DNA from: Clostridia bacterium
GTDB taxonomy: Bacteria; Bacillota; Clostridia; Oscillospirales; Acutalibacteraceae
DNA length: 24,496 bases
Assembly: GCA_900771085.1 (NCBI GenBank)
Contig: CAAGMR010000064.1
Coordinates: 1-24,496 of the forward strand
Direction of reading: 5' to 3'
The translations under genes and the position numbers were made by a program. Shown in pieces: positions 9,601 through 17,338 of the stretch. The stretch's first letter is position 1. Each line of letters starts with the position of its first letter. The notes below the pieces were generated by a model. The model searched no databases and was not told the origin of the DNA. It was given only the letters and a program-made list of their open reading frames with translations.

Positions 9601-10388
9601 AGGTTAACAGGCTTTGTGCGGCCAAGAGCCTCACGGTCTGCAATGTACTGCTTATATGCGTCATTGATGAATTCATCATCAAATTCAACGCTGTCGATTG
9701 TTGTGAGGAAAGTTGTATGACGGCAATGGTCAGACCAGTATGTGTCGATCATACGAACTTCTGTGATAGTAGGATCTCTGTCTTCAGACTTGAAATAGCT
9801 CTGAAGGAACTCAATGTCGTTGAGGTCCATTGCAAGACCCTTTTCAGCAACGAAGTCAGCGAGCTGCTCGCGGCTGAGAGCATTGAAGCCTGTAAGAGTC
9901 TCAACTGTCTCAGGAAGTTCCATTGGGATATCAAGTGTCTCAGGAAGTTCAAGAGATGCAAGTCTTGCTTCAACAGGGTTGATTACATACTTTTTAATCT
10001 CGTCGAGTTCAGCGTCAGATACGTCTCCGCCAATGAGATAAACCTTTGCAGATTTTACAAGAGGTCTGTCACCCTTTGTGCTGAGCTGAATGCATTCCTC
10101 TGCAGAGGAAGCTCTCTGATCGAACTGGCCCGGAAGGAATTCAACAGCGAAAACCTTGTTGTCGCCCGGCTCAAGGTCATAGCTTACGTTATCAAGCTGT
10201 GGCTCTGAGAAGATTGTCTTGCAAGCATAATCAAATGTATCTTTATCAAGCTTTTCAGCGTCATATCTGTTGATGATTCTAACGTCTGAAACGCTCTTAA
10301 TATCAAGAAGATGATTGATATCATTCTTAAGTGCCTTCGCCTCATAGCTGAGCTCAGGCTTTTTTTCTACGTATACTCTGAATACCAA
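6690..10388 (-). CDS. purL: Phosphoribosylformylglycinamidine synthase, single-chain (clade II type)
   Basis: Converts FGAR, glutamine and ATP to FGAM, step four of de novo purine synthesis. At 1232 residues it is the fused form: two AIR-synthase-like halves with DTYWSDHCRHTTF at 215-227, then a class I glutaminase domain from about residue 980 with nucleophile Cys1072 in GGICNGFQ and His1202/Glu1204 in KMGHSER. No separate purS or purQ is therefore needed. The start is TTG at 10388, supported by GGGAGGA about seven nt upstream; no ATG is better placed. It starts 14 nt after purD. Length and layout match the single-chain Firmicutes clade II enzyme rather than the shorter Bacillus PurL. Confidence 0.96.
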   Translation of the reverse strand: MVFRVYVEKKPELSYEAKALKNDINHLLDIKSVSDVRIINRYDAEKLDKDTFDYACKTIFSEPQLDNVSYDLEPGDNKVFAVEFLPGQFDQRASSAEECIQLSTKGDRPLVKSAKVYLIGGDVSDAELDEIKKYVINPVEARLASLELPETLDIPMELPETVETLTGFNALSREQLADFVAEKGLAMDLNDIEFLQSYFKSEDRDPTITEVRMIDTYWSDHCRHTTFLTTIDSVEFDDEFINDAYKQYIADREALGRTKPVNLMDIGTLAAKVLKKQGKLQKLDESEEINACTVKMTIGHDGKDEEWLLLFKNETHNHPTEIEPFGGAATCIGGAIRDPLSGRSYVYGAMRVTGAADPLKPLSETIEGKLPQRKLVTTAANGYSSYGNQIGLATGIVDELYHDGYAAKRMEIGAVIAAAPAENVRRERPDPGDIVILLGGRTGRDGCGGATGSSKSHNLSSLETCGAEVQKGNAPEERKLQRLFRDPVASKLIKRCNDFGAGGVSVAIGELADGLEISLDAVPKKYEGLDGTELAISESQERMAVVVEPKDVDKFIELANKENLEATVVAKVTEKPYLTMSWKGNVIVNISREFLNSNGAEKHINIHTTKSEKFEKKPTGDFEKSMKDLATDLNVCSKRGLSERFDSTIGAGSVLMPFGGKYQRTPVQAMVNKVSVEHGDTDTVSMMAWGYNPFIMEKDQFHGAYLAVVESVSKLIATGATFEDVYLTFQEYFLHPGATPERWGQPAAAVLGAYKAQIDLGIAAIGGKDSMSGTFEDLDVPPTLCSFAVTTDKIDRVVSNEFKKVGSKVVIVKPEYDEYKVPTIESLKEAYAKVQTAVGEGKVLSAYTPTYGGIAEAVLKMGLGNKIGFKFADGTDLDDVFAYNYGSFVLELKADAEVEGSTVLGETTEDFAFVLDGTRVCAHCLEKAYEDKLEPIFKCNIENEKVDIPTFAYETEETYSAPVKVEKPKVLIPVFPGTNCEYDTAKAFERAGAEAEIYVINNLDSAHIEKSVEEFAAKIAESQIIFIPGGFSGGDEPEGSAKFITSFFRNPEIKEKVTELLEVRGGLMGGICNGFQALIKLGLVPYGKIIDTDEDCPTLTFNTISRHQSKIVGVKVNSNKSPWLKHVNVGDVYNVPISHGEGRILASEELLIKLAENGQILTQYVDLEGNPTNDIAFNPNDSVLAVEGLLSPDGHVFGKMGHSERIGSGLYANVPGEYDMKLFESAVEYFKN

Positions 10389-10402
10389 AGTATTGTCCTC
10401 CC

Positions 10403-11668
10403 TTACTTAAGTGCTTTAAGAGCTTTCTGACCAATGTCATGTCTGTAGAAAGCATTGCCAAAGCTGATTGTGTCAACTGCTTCATAGGACTTTGCAATTG
10501 CTTCTTCAAGTGTTGGAGCAATACGTGTTACGCCAAGAACACGTCCGCCATTTGTAAGAAGCTTTCCATCGTCTGAAAGCTTTGCACCGGCAACAAAGAT
10601 GCCTGTGCGGTCTTCAGGAAGAGTCATTTCATAGCCCTTTTCGTAAGCTACAGGATAACCTTCGGAAGCCATAACAACACATGCTGCAGATTCATCTGCA
10701 AATTCTACTTCAACTTCGCTGAGAGTCTCATCCGATACTGCCTTCATGATTGTGAAGAGATCGGACTTGAGAAGTGGAAGAACAACCTGCGTTTCAGGAT
10801 CGCCGAAACGGCAGTTGTATTCGATTACCTTTGGACCATCCTTTGTGAGCATAAGTCCGAAGTAAAGGCAGCCTTTGAATGTTCTGCCTTCAGCATTCAT
10901 TGCATTGATTGTAGGAAGGAAAATCTTCTCCATGCACTCTGCTGCAATGTCAGCTGTGTAGTAAGGGTTTGGTGCAATTGTACCCATGCCGCCTGTGTTA
11001 AGGCCTTCATCGTTATCAAGTGCACGCTTATGGTCCATTGAAGAAACCATAGGAACAACTACCTTACCGTCTGTAAATGAAAGAACTGATACTTCAGGAC
11101 CTTCAAGGAATTCCTCAACAACTATCTTTGTACCGCTGTTGCCGAACTTCTTGTTGAGCATCATTTCTTTAATTGCATCGATAGCCTCTTCCCTTGTCAT
11201 AGCGATGATAACGCCCTTGCCGAGAGCAAGACCGTCAGCTTTGATAACTGTAGGGATTGGAGCTGTCTCCATGTATACGAGAGCCTTTTCGGCATCTTCG
11301 AATACTTCATACTGAGCTGTTGGGATATTGTACTTCTTCATAAGGTTCTTTGAGAAAATCTTGGAACCTTCAATGATGGCAGCCTTAGCTTCAGGACCGA
11401 AGCAAGGAATGCCAACTTCAAGAAGTGCATCTACGCAGCCGAGAACGAGAGGATCGTCCGGAGCTACAACAGCAAAATCAATTGCATTTTCCTTTGCAAA
11501 TTTAACGATGTTTTCAATATCGGTTGCACCGATGCTGACGCAGGTTGCGTCAGCTGCAATACCGCCGTTGCCCGGAAGGGCAAATATTTCAGTTACATCT
11601 TTATTTTCTTTAATCTTTGAAATGATGGCATGCTCTCTTCCGCCGCCACCTACTACCATAACTTTCAT
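10403..11668 (-). CDS. purD: Phosphoribosylamine--glycine ligase (GAR synthetase)
   Basis: Joins phosphoribosylamine and glycine with ATP to give GAR. It is 421 residues, the usual length. The N-terminal domain opens with MKVMVVGGGGREHAI; the ATP-grasp domain includes IVVEEFLEGPEVS, the loop NTGGMGT and the metal-binding EYNCRFGDPETQ. GGAGG lies just before the ATG. In the operon it follows the AICAR transformylase by 27 nt and precedes purL by 14 nt. Confidence 0.97.
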   Translation of the reverse strand: MKVMVVGGGGREHAIISKIKENKDVTEIFALPGNGGIAADATCVSIGATDIENIVKFAKENAIDFAVVAPDDPLVLGCVDALLEVGIPCFGPEAKAAIIEGSKIFSKNLMKKYNIPTAQYEVFEDAEKALVYMETAPIPTVIKADGLALGKGVIIAMTREEAIDAIKEMMLNKKFGNSGTKIVVEEFLEGPEVSVLSFTDGKVVVPMVSSMDHKRALDNDEGLNTGGMGTIAPNPYYTADIAAECMEKIFLPTINAMNAEGRTFKGCLYFGLMLTKDGPKVIEYNCRFGDPETQVVLPLLKSDLFTIMKAVSDETLSEVEVEFADESAACVVMASEGYPVAYEKGYEMTLPEDRTGIFVAGAKLSDDGKLLTNGGRVLGVTRIAPTLEEAIAKSYEAVDTISFGNAFYRHDIGQKALKALK

Positions 11669-11695
11669 GTTGGACCTCCTGCTGTCTGAAGTAAA

Positions 11696-12880
11696 TTAGT
11701 GATGGAAAAGACGCATTCCTGTGAATGCCATTGCCATACCGTATTCGTCAGCCTTCTCGATTACGAGATCGTCTCTGATTGAGCCGCCCGGTTCAGCAAC
11801 ATAAGTTACGCCACTCTTTACTGCTCTCTCAAGGCTGTCTGAGAACGGGAAGAATGCATCTGAGCCAAGAGCTACGCCCTTCTTTGTTGCAAGGTACTCA
11901 GCCTTGTCTTCTGCAGTAAGAGGTGCAGGCTGTTCTGTGAAGTACTTCTGCCAGTTACCTTCTGCACAAACATCTTCTTCATTCTGGTTGATGTAACCAT
12001 CAATTACGTTGTCGCGTTCAGGACGTCCAAGTGTTGGCTTGAAAGGAAGATTAAGAACCTTGTCGCACTGACGAAGGAACCATGTATCTGCCTTTGAACC
12101 AGCAAGACGTACACAGTGAACACGTGACTGCTGACCGGCACCAACGCCGATAGCCTGTCCGTCTACAGCAAAGCAAACTGAGTTTGACTGAGTGTACTTA
12201 AGAGTAATGAGAGAAACGATAAGATCGCGAACAGCTGATTCAGGCATATCCTTGTTAGCTGTCACAACATTCTTGAGAAGGTCTGCATCGATCTTGAAGT
12301 TGTTTCTGCCCTGCTCAAATGTGATACCGAATACCTGCTTTGTTTCCTGAACTGCAGGAACATAATCAGGATCAATCTTTACGATATTGTAGTTGCCCTT
12401 TTTCTTTGTTTTGAGAATCTCAAGAGCTTCAGGTTCATAGCCAGGAGCAATGATACCGTCTGATACTTCGTGCTGAATGAGCTTTGCGGTTGTAACATCG
12501 CAAACATCAGAAAGAGCTACCCAGTCGCCAAAAGAGCAAAGTCTGTCTGTACCACGAGCACGTGCATATGCACAAGCGAGTGGTGAGTCGTCAAGACCTT
12601 CAACATCTTCTACAAAGCAAGCCTTTTTAAGAGTGTCGGAAAGTGGAAGACCAACTGCAGCAGATGTAGGACTTACGTGCTTGAAAGATGTTACTGCAGG
12701 AAGGCCAAGAGCTTCCTTAAGTTCCTTTACAAGCTGCCATGAGTTGAATGCGTCAAGGAAATTGATATAACCCGGACGTCCGCTAAGGATTTCAATTGGA
12801 AGATCGGAACCGTCAGCCATGTAAATCTTTGATGGTTTCTGGTTGGGATTGCAACCGTATTTGAGTACGAATTCTGTCAT
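11696..12880 (-). CDS. purH: Stand-alone AICAR transformylase (eukaryote-like), no IMP cyclohydrolase domain
   Basis: Transfers a formyl group from 10-formyl-THF to AICAR, giving FAICAR. In most bacteria this is the C-terminal part of bifunctional PurH (about 510-530 residues). Here the 394-residue protein begins directly at the transformylase domain, and cyclization is left to the gene just upstream. The catalytic pair Lys67-His68 lies in FKHVSPTSAAVG; further blocks are EVSDGIIAPGYE (138-149), KYTQSNSVCFA (228-238), GAGQQSRVHC (247-256) and GSDAFFPF (339-346), ending RLFHH. These are closer to the eukaryotic ATIC C-terminal domain than to the usual bacterial PurH motifs (KSNAIVYA, GAGQMSRV, RHFRH). 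The SD is AGAGGTG. The symbol purH is used for the transformylase part only. Confidence 0.93.
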   Translation of the reverse strand: MTEFVLKYGCNPNQKPSKIYMADGSDLPIEILSGRPGYINFLDAFNSWQLVKELKEALGLPAVTSFKHVSPTSAAVGLPLSDTLKKACFVEDVEGLDDSPLACAYARARGTDRLCSFGDWVALSDVCDVTTAKLIQHEVSDGIIAPGYEPEALEILKTKKKGNYNIVKIDPDYVPAVQETKQVFGITFEQGRNNFKIDADLLKNVVTANKDMPESAVRDLIVSLITLKYTQSNSVCFAVDGQAIGVGAGQQSRVHCVRLAGSKADTWFLRQCDKVLNLPFKPTLGRPERDNVIDGYINQNEEDVCAEGNWQKYFTEQPAPLTAEDKAEYLATKKGVALGSDAFFPFSDSLERAVKSGVTYVAEPGGSIRDDLVIEKADEYGMAMAFTGMRLFHH

Positions 12881-12891
12881 TTGGGCACCTC

Positions 12892-13608
12892 TTATTTGTT
12901 CTTGTTAATCATTCTGTTTTCTACTTCGCCTGTTTCAAGGTCAATGTAGCGAACATAAATGGAAATCTTATTGTTGTCATCAAGATTGTTCCAGATATCT
13001 GAAAGGAACTCATCGATGTCATTTGGAATGCTTACTCTCTCAGGCTCGCCCTGGAAAGTAGGAATAGGATTGCCGTTTGTAACATAAGTGTGGATGAAAT
13101 GTCCGAGACCGGCAATTGGCTCGTAGCTGTAAGTAAAGCGGTTGCATACTGTTCCTTCTGCATCGCCGCTCTTAAGGATGCTCATCTGATATTTGAAGTC
13201 GCCGTCCATATGAAGAATACCAGAAATACGAGGAGTCCAGTTTGGACCGTCAGGCTCGAAGCATCTTGTATCGAGAGCCTTTTCAAATGTGCTGCCCTCT
13301 TCAAGGAACTCATAAATTGTCTGAGTCTGGTCACCGTTTGTTACGATTGTGTCCTTGCCAGATACTTTGATTGGAGAATAAATGATGAGAGATGGATCCT
13401 CAACCTTTGATTCATCAAATGGATAAATGATTACCTCTGAACCGTTTTCAACGAAAACTCTGTTACGGCTGTTTTCGCTGCGGCCCATGATGAAATAAGC
13501 AATAGCTGCCTTTTTGGCATCTTCTGTCTTACCGATTACGATGCCGCGTCCAACATATTCGTTACCTTTAATGGTTTCACCCATTGTTTTTACTTCATAA
13601 ATATTCAT
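12892..13608 (-). CDS. purO: PurO-type IMP cyclohydrolase
   Basis: Closes the ring of FAICAR to give IMP, the last step of the pathway. This 238-residue protein does not resemble the PurH N-terminal cyclohydrolase. It shows the PurO/IMP_cyclohyd pattern first described in archaea: EYVGRGIVIGKTED near the N-terminus followed by AYFIMGRSENSRNR. The ATG overlaps the purN stop in an ATGA (13605-13608), so translation is probably coupled; GGAG at 13617-13620 serves as SD. The transformylase that makes its substrate starts 11 nt downstream. The family assignment is by motif and context; the pair replaces bifunctional PurH. Confidence 0.87.
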   Translation of the reverse strand: MNIYEVKTMGETIKGNEYVGRGIVIGKTEDAKKAAIAYFIMGRSENSRNRVFVENGSEVIIYPFDESKVEDPSLIIYSPIKVSGKDTIVTNGDQTQTIYEFLEEGSTFEKALDTRCFEPDGPNWTPRISGILHMDGDFKYQMSILKSGDAEGTVCNRFTYSYEPIAGLGHFIHTYVTNGNPIPTFQGEPERVSIPNDIDEFLSDIWNNLDDNNKISIYVRYIDLETGEVENRMINKNK

Positions 13609-14219
13609 GCGTTTTTCTCCTTAACAATCTCACTGCAGACGAGTTCGGTAGCTTTTGGAAGAAGAATCCATTCTGCCTGTTCCATTACACGTCTTTGGAG
13701 TACCTCAGGGGTATCTCCGTCTTCGACATATACTGCCTTCTGGTAGATAATCTGTCCGCCATCCGGGATTTCATTTACGAAATGAACAGTTGCGCCTGTT
13801 ACTTTGACACCGTACTTGAGTGCTTCCTCATGTACCTTCATGCCATAGTAACCTTTACCACAAAAGCTTGGAATAAGCGCCGGATGAACATTGATGATTC
13901 GGTTCGGGTATTTTGATGTAAAGCCCGGACCAAGAATGGAAAGGAAACCGGCAAGAACTATGAAGTCGATATCATATTCTGAAAGAACTTCACAGAGCTT
14001 TGCCTCATAAGCTTCCTGAGAATCAAAATCTTTTCTCTGAACGGCTACGGCAGGAATATTGGCATTCTCAGCTCTTGTCATGGCATATGTGCCTTCCTTG
14101 CTGGAAATAACAACTTTAATCTCGCCGCTCTTTATGATGCCACTGTTCTGAGCATCAATGAGAGCCTGAAGATTGGTGCCGCCGCCTGATACAAATACTG
14201 CGATATTAGCTTTTAGCAT
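13605..14219 (-). CDS. purN: Phosphoribosylglycinamide formyltransferase (folate-dependent)
   Basis: Formylates GAR to FGAR using 10-formyl-THF. At 204 residues it has the standard length. The N-terminal VFVSGGGTNLQAL binds phosphate; catalytic Asn110 and His112 lie in INVHPALIPSF and the catalytic Asp153 in IPDGGQII. The start overlaps the end of purM by 7 nt and the stop overlaps the PurO gene by 4 nt, so all three are probably translationally coupled. Confidence 0.97.
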   Translation of the reverse strand: MLKANIAVFVSGGGTNLQALIDAQNSGIIKSGEIKVVISSKEGTYAMTRAENANIPAVAVQRKDFDSQEAYEAKLCEVLSEYDIDFIVLAGFLSILGPGFTSKYPNRIINVHPALIPSFCGKGYYGMKVHEEALKYGVKVTGATVHFVNEIPDGGQIIYQKAVYVEDGDTPEVLQRRVMEQAEWILLPKATELVCSEIVKEKNA

Positions 14220-15253
14220 AATACGATTTTCTCCTCGCCCTTTTCGATGGTTCCGATAACATATGCATCTTCGCCATTTGCCTTGAGAATCTCAAGAGCC
14301 TTGTCTGCCTCAGCAGCAGGAACAACAACTGACATACCTACACCCATGTTATAAGTGTTGAACATGTCATGTTCTGAGATGTTGCCTGTCTCCTGGAGAA
14401 GCTTGAAGATTGGAAGTACGCGAACAGCAGACTTGTCAATCTTTGCGCACATTCCTTCAGGAATTGAGCGTGGAATGTTTTCATAGAAGCCACCGCCTGT
14501 GATATGAGAGATGGCAGATACATTTACCTCTTCAAGGAGAGCAAGAATAGGCTTTACGTAAATCTTGGTTGGCTCAAGAAGAGCTTCACCGAGAGACTTG
14601 CCGCCGAGAGCCTCGAGAGGAGTCTTTATGTCGGCATTCTCAATGTCGAATACCTTACGGACAAGTGAGAAACCGTTTGAATGAACGCCGCTTGAAGGAA
14701 GGCCGATAATAACGTCGCCCTCTTTCATTGTTGTGTTGTCAAGAATCTTGTCCTTGTCAACTACACCTACAGCGAAACCTGCAAGGTCATATTCATCTTC
14801 AGGATAGAAACCAGGCATCTCTGCTGTTTCACCGCCTGAAAGAGCTGCGCCTGACATTACGCAGCCATCTGCTACACCTGAAACGATATCTGCGATCTTT
14901 TCAGGAACGTTCTTGCCACATGCAATGTAGTCAAGGAAAACTAGTGGCTTTGCGCCAACGCAGATGATGTCATTTACACACATTGCAACACAGTCGATAC
15001 CAACTGTGTCATGCTTATCCATGAGGAAAGCAATCTTAAGCTTTGTACCTACGCCATCGGTACCGCTGCAAAGAACAGGCTTTGCAATACCTGTAAGATC
15101 AAGTTCAAAGAGACCGCCAAAGCCGCCTATTCCTGAAAGTACTCCATCTGTTAAAGTTCTGGAAACATGCTGTTTCATGAGCTCAACTGCTTTGTAACCT
15201 GCAGTAATATCTACTCCGGCTGCTGCATAAGCTTCTGACATTGATTTAGGCAT
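14213..15253 (-). CDS. purM: Phosphoribosylformylglycinamidine cyclo-ligase (AIR synthetase)
   Basis: Closes FGAM to AIR with ATP. The 346-residue length is typical. Family marks include GIGGFGGLFEL, the nucleotide-binding SGTDGVGTKLKIA, SGGETAEMPGFY and HITGGGFYENIPR. The ATG touches the purF TAA (TAAATG at 15253-15256) without a gap, so reinitiation or coupling is expected. It runs 7 nt into purN. Confidence 0.97.
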   Translation of the reverse strand: MPKSMSEAYAAAGVDITAGYKAVELMKQHVSRTLTDGVLSGIGGFGGLFELDLTGIAKPVLCSGTDGVGTKLKIAFLMDKHDTVGIDCVAMCVNDIICVGAKPLVFLDYIACGKNVPEKIADIVSGVADGCVMSGAALSGGETAEMPGFYPEDEYDLAGFAVGVVDKDKILDNTTMKEGDVIIGLPSSGVHSNGFSLVRKVFDIENADIKTPLEALGGKSLGEALLEPTKIYVKPILALLEEVNVSAISHITGGGFYENIPRSIPEGMCAKIDKSAVRVLPIFKLLQETGNISEHDMFNTYNMGVGMSVVVPAAEADKALEILKANGEDAYVIGTIEKGEEKIVLC

Positions 15254-16711
15254 TTAATTGTCCTCCTCATTATTATCACTGATTTTTTGTTCGAATTTGC
15301 TCTTGAGTCCGGCCTGTGGAACCTCGGTTGCATAAGAACCTGTAAAGCAGGCATCGCAATAAGCGCATGAATGCTTTTCAGGAGCGAGACACTTAAGACC
15401 TTCAAGGCTGAGATAACCAAGAGAGTCAGCGCCAATAATCTCGGCAATCTCCTCTACTGTATGGTTGGCTGCAATAAGGTTGTCCTTACTGTCGATGTCT
15501 ACGCCATAGAAGCATGGGTCTGTGAAAGGCGGTGCCGTAATTCTCATATGAACTTCTTTGGCACCTGCGTCTCTGATCATTTTTACAGTTCTGGCACTTG
15601 TTGTACCGCGGACAATGGAGTCATCAATTACGACTACTCTCTTGCCTTCGATAACACTGCGAACCGGATTGAGCTTTATGTTAACCTTATTTTCCCTGGA
15701 TGCCTGTCCCGGGTTAATAAAGGTTCTGCCAATGTATTTGTTTTTGATGAATCCGATACTGTTTGGAATACCGGATTCTCTTGAGAAGCCGATGGCAGCT
15801 GCGAGACCGGAGTCAGGAACGCCAATTACTATGTCGGCATCTACAGGATGTTCTTTTGCAAGCATCTCACCTGCTCTGATTCTTGCCTCATGAACGGTAG
15901 TTCCGTCGATGATTGAGTCAGGTCTTGCAAAATAAATGTATTCAAAGATACAAAGTTTATCGGGAGCCTTATCACAGTGGTCTGTGATTGAACGTGGTCC
16001 GTTCTCTGCACAATTCTTGTCAAAGACAAGAATCTCGCCCGGACGTACGTCACGGATGAGCTTCGCTCCAACTGCATCGAGAGCGCAGCTCTCTGAAGCA
16101 ACAATATATGTTCCATCTTCTCTTACGCCATAACAAAGAGGTCTGAAACCATTCTCATCTCTGGCAGCAATAAGCTTGGATGGAGAAGAAATTACAAGAG
16201 AATATGCGCCTTTGATTTTGTACATTGCAGAGCTTACGGCATCTTCAATTGACTTTGATGTGATTCTTTCCTTGATGATCATATGTGGAATGATTTCAGA
16301 ATCACTGGTCGTACGGAAAATTGAACCTGTAAGTTCAAGAGCTGTACGAAGGTCATAAGAGTTTACAAGATTGCCGTTGTGTGCAACAGAAAGGCTACCC
16401 TTGATGTGCTTGATTGTGATTGGCTGGGCATTGATTTTGGAATCGTTGCCAGTTGTACCATAGCGACAATGTGCAACGGAAATATTACCTGTACCAAGGT
16501 CGGCCATAACCTGTGGTGTGAAAATATCGCCTACAAGACCCACGTCTGTATAGGTGCGGAAAATTCCGTCATCGTTTACTACGATACCTGCGCTTTCCTG
16601 TCCTCTATGCTGAAGAGCATAAAGTCCATAGTAAGCAAGAGAAGCTACGTCACGGTTTTTCTCCGGAGAGAAGGCACCGAAAACGCCACATTCCTCATGT
16701 AAGTTGCTCAT
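15254..16711 (-). CDS. purF: Amidophosphoribosyltransferase, 4Fe-4S type
   Basis: Commits PRPP to purine synthesis by making phosphoribosylamine from PRPP and glutamine. Of the 485 residues, the first seven (MSNLHEE) look like a propeptide before Cys8, the glutaminase nucleophile in ECGVFGA. The PRPP loop VVVIDDSIVRGTTS is at 359-372. Cys254, Cys400, Cys449 and Cys452 match the Bacillus-type iron-sulfur ligands, so an oxygen-sensitive 4Fe-4S enzyme is expected; Cys455 is an extra nearby cysteine. GGGAG precedes the ATG by about nine nt, and purE ends 39 nt upstream. Confidence 0.97.
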   Translation of the reverse strand: MSNLHEECGVFGAFSPEKNRDVASLAYYGLYALQHRGQESAGIVVNDDGIFRTYTDVGLVGDIFTPQVMADLGTGNISVAHCRYGTTGNDSKINAQPITIKHIKGSLSVAHNGNLVNSYDLRTALELTGSIFRTTSDSEIIPHMIIKERITSKSIEDAVSSAMYKIKGAYSLVISSPSKLIAARDENGFRPLCYGVREDGTYIVASESCALDAVGAKLIRDVRPGEILVFDKNCAENGPRSITDHCDKAPDKLCIFEYIYFARPDSIIDGTTVHEARIRAGEMLAKEHPVDADIVIGVPDSGLAAAIGFSRESGIPNSIGFIKNKYIGRTFINPGQASRENKVNIKLNPVRSVIEGKRVVVIDDSIVRGTTSARTVKMIRDAGAKEVHMRITAPPFTDPCFYGVDIDSKDNLIAANHTVEEIAEIIGADSLGYLSLEGLKCLAPEKHSCAYCDACFTGSYATEVPQAGLKSKFEQKISDNNEEDN

Positions 16712-16750
16712 TATTTTTGTCTCCCGAATAAGTATTTGCTAAAGCTGATA

Positions 16751-17245
16751 TCAGTCAGCGTATTTTTCTGCGAGTGCTGCATCCTTTTTGAGAACTGCTT
16801 CTGCGGCAGCTGCTCTGTCTGCATTGAGTTTGTCTGCAAGTTCACTGTCGGAAACTGCAAGAATCTGAATTGCAAGAAGTGCGGCATTCTTTGCGCCGTC
16901 GATTGCAACTGTTGCAACAGGAATACCTGATGGCATCTGAACTGTTGAAAGAAGAGAATCAAGTCCATCCATTGTGGAACTCTTTACAGGAATGCCGATT
17001 ACAGGAAGTGTTGTGTTGGCTGCAATAGCACCTGCAAGATGTGCTGCCTTACCGGCAGCAGCAATGATGACACCAAAGTCATTCTCTCTTGCTTTCTTTG
17101 TAAACTCGGCTGCCTGTACAGGTGTTCTGTGAGCAGAATAAACGTGTACTTCTGTAGGCACTCCGAACTCTTTCAGTGTATCAATAGCCTTGGAAACAAC
17201 AGGAAGGTCGCTGTCAGAGCCCATGATAACTGCTACTTTTTTCAT
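16751..17245 (-). CDS. purE: N5-carboxyaminoimidazole ribonucleotide mutase (PurE class I)
   Basis: Provides CAIR in the sixth pathway step. The 164-residue protein has the class I signatures MGSDSDLPV at the N-terminus, VYSAHRTP and IIAAAGKAAHLAGA. Class I PurE normally works with PurK, which is not in this window. It is the first gene of the pur cluster. The ATG is preceded by an SD-like GGGGGAT (17253-17259), separated by nine nt, and just upstream lies the hairpin at 17276-17302. ilvE ends 93 nt upstream on the same strand. Confidence 0.95.
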   Translation of the reverse strand: MKKVAVIMGSDSDLPVVSKAIDTLKEFGVPTEVHVYSAHRTPVQAAEFTKKARENDFGVIIAAAGKAAHLAGAIAANTTLPVIGIPVKSSTMDGLDSLLSTVQMPSGIPVATVAIDGAKNAALLAIQILAVSDSELADKLNADRAAAAEAVLKKDAALAEKYAD

Positions 17246-17275
17246 GGAAAAAATCCCCCTTATAAAACACTAAAG

Positions 17276-17302
17276 GCAGTCCCACGTCAGACGCAGGACT
17301 GC
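17276..17302 (-). promoter_or_regulatory. Strong RNA hairpin between ilvE and purE (terminator or attenuator candidate)
   Basis: Read on the minus strand, GCAGTCCTGCGT and ACGTGGGACTGC form 12 continuous pairs around a CTG loop, using two G-U wobbles. On the plus strand those two positions would be C-A mismatches, so the structure favours a minus-strand RNA. It is followed by CTTTAGTGTTTTAT, a poor T-tract, and 16 nt later by the purE SD-like sequence. It could be a leaky terminator of ilvE, a processing site, or an attenuator in front of the pur genes. Confidence 0.55.
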
Positions 17303-17338
17303 AGACAATTTTAAGTTATTTAACCCGAACAGACCGGA

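Noticed and set aside
9435..10208. Long plus-strand open frame (257 codons) inside purL
   Set aside because: It is antisense to the well-conserved N-terminal part of PurL, is Cys-rich with no recognisable domain, and has no promoter or SD. It is an open antisense frame caused by purL codon use.
17321..17333. PurBox-like CCGAAC in the ilvE-purE gap
   Set aside because: Only one core is present and its flanks do not match the AT-rich consensus. The paired, inverted second box expected for Bacillus PurR is missing.
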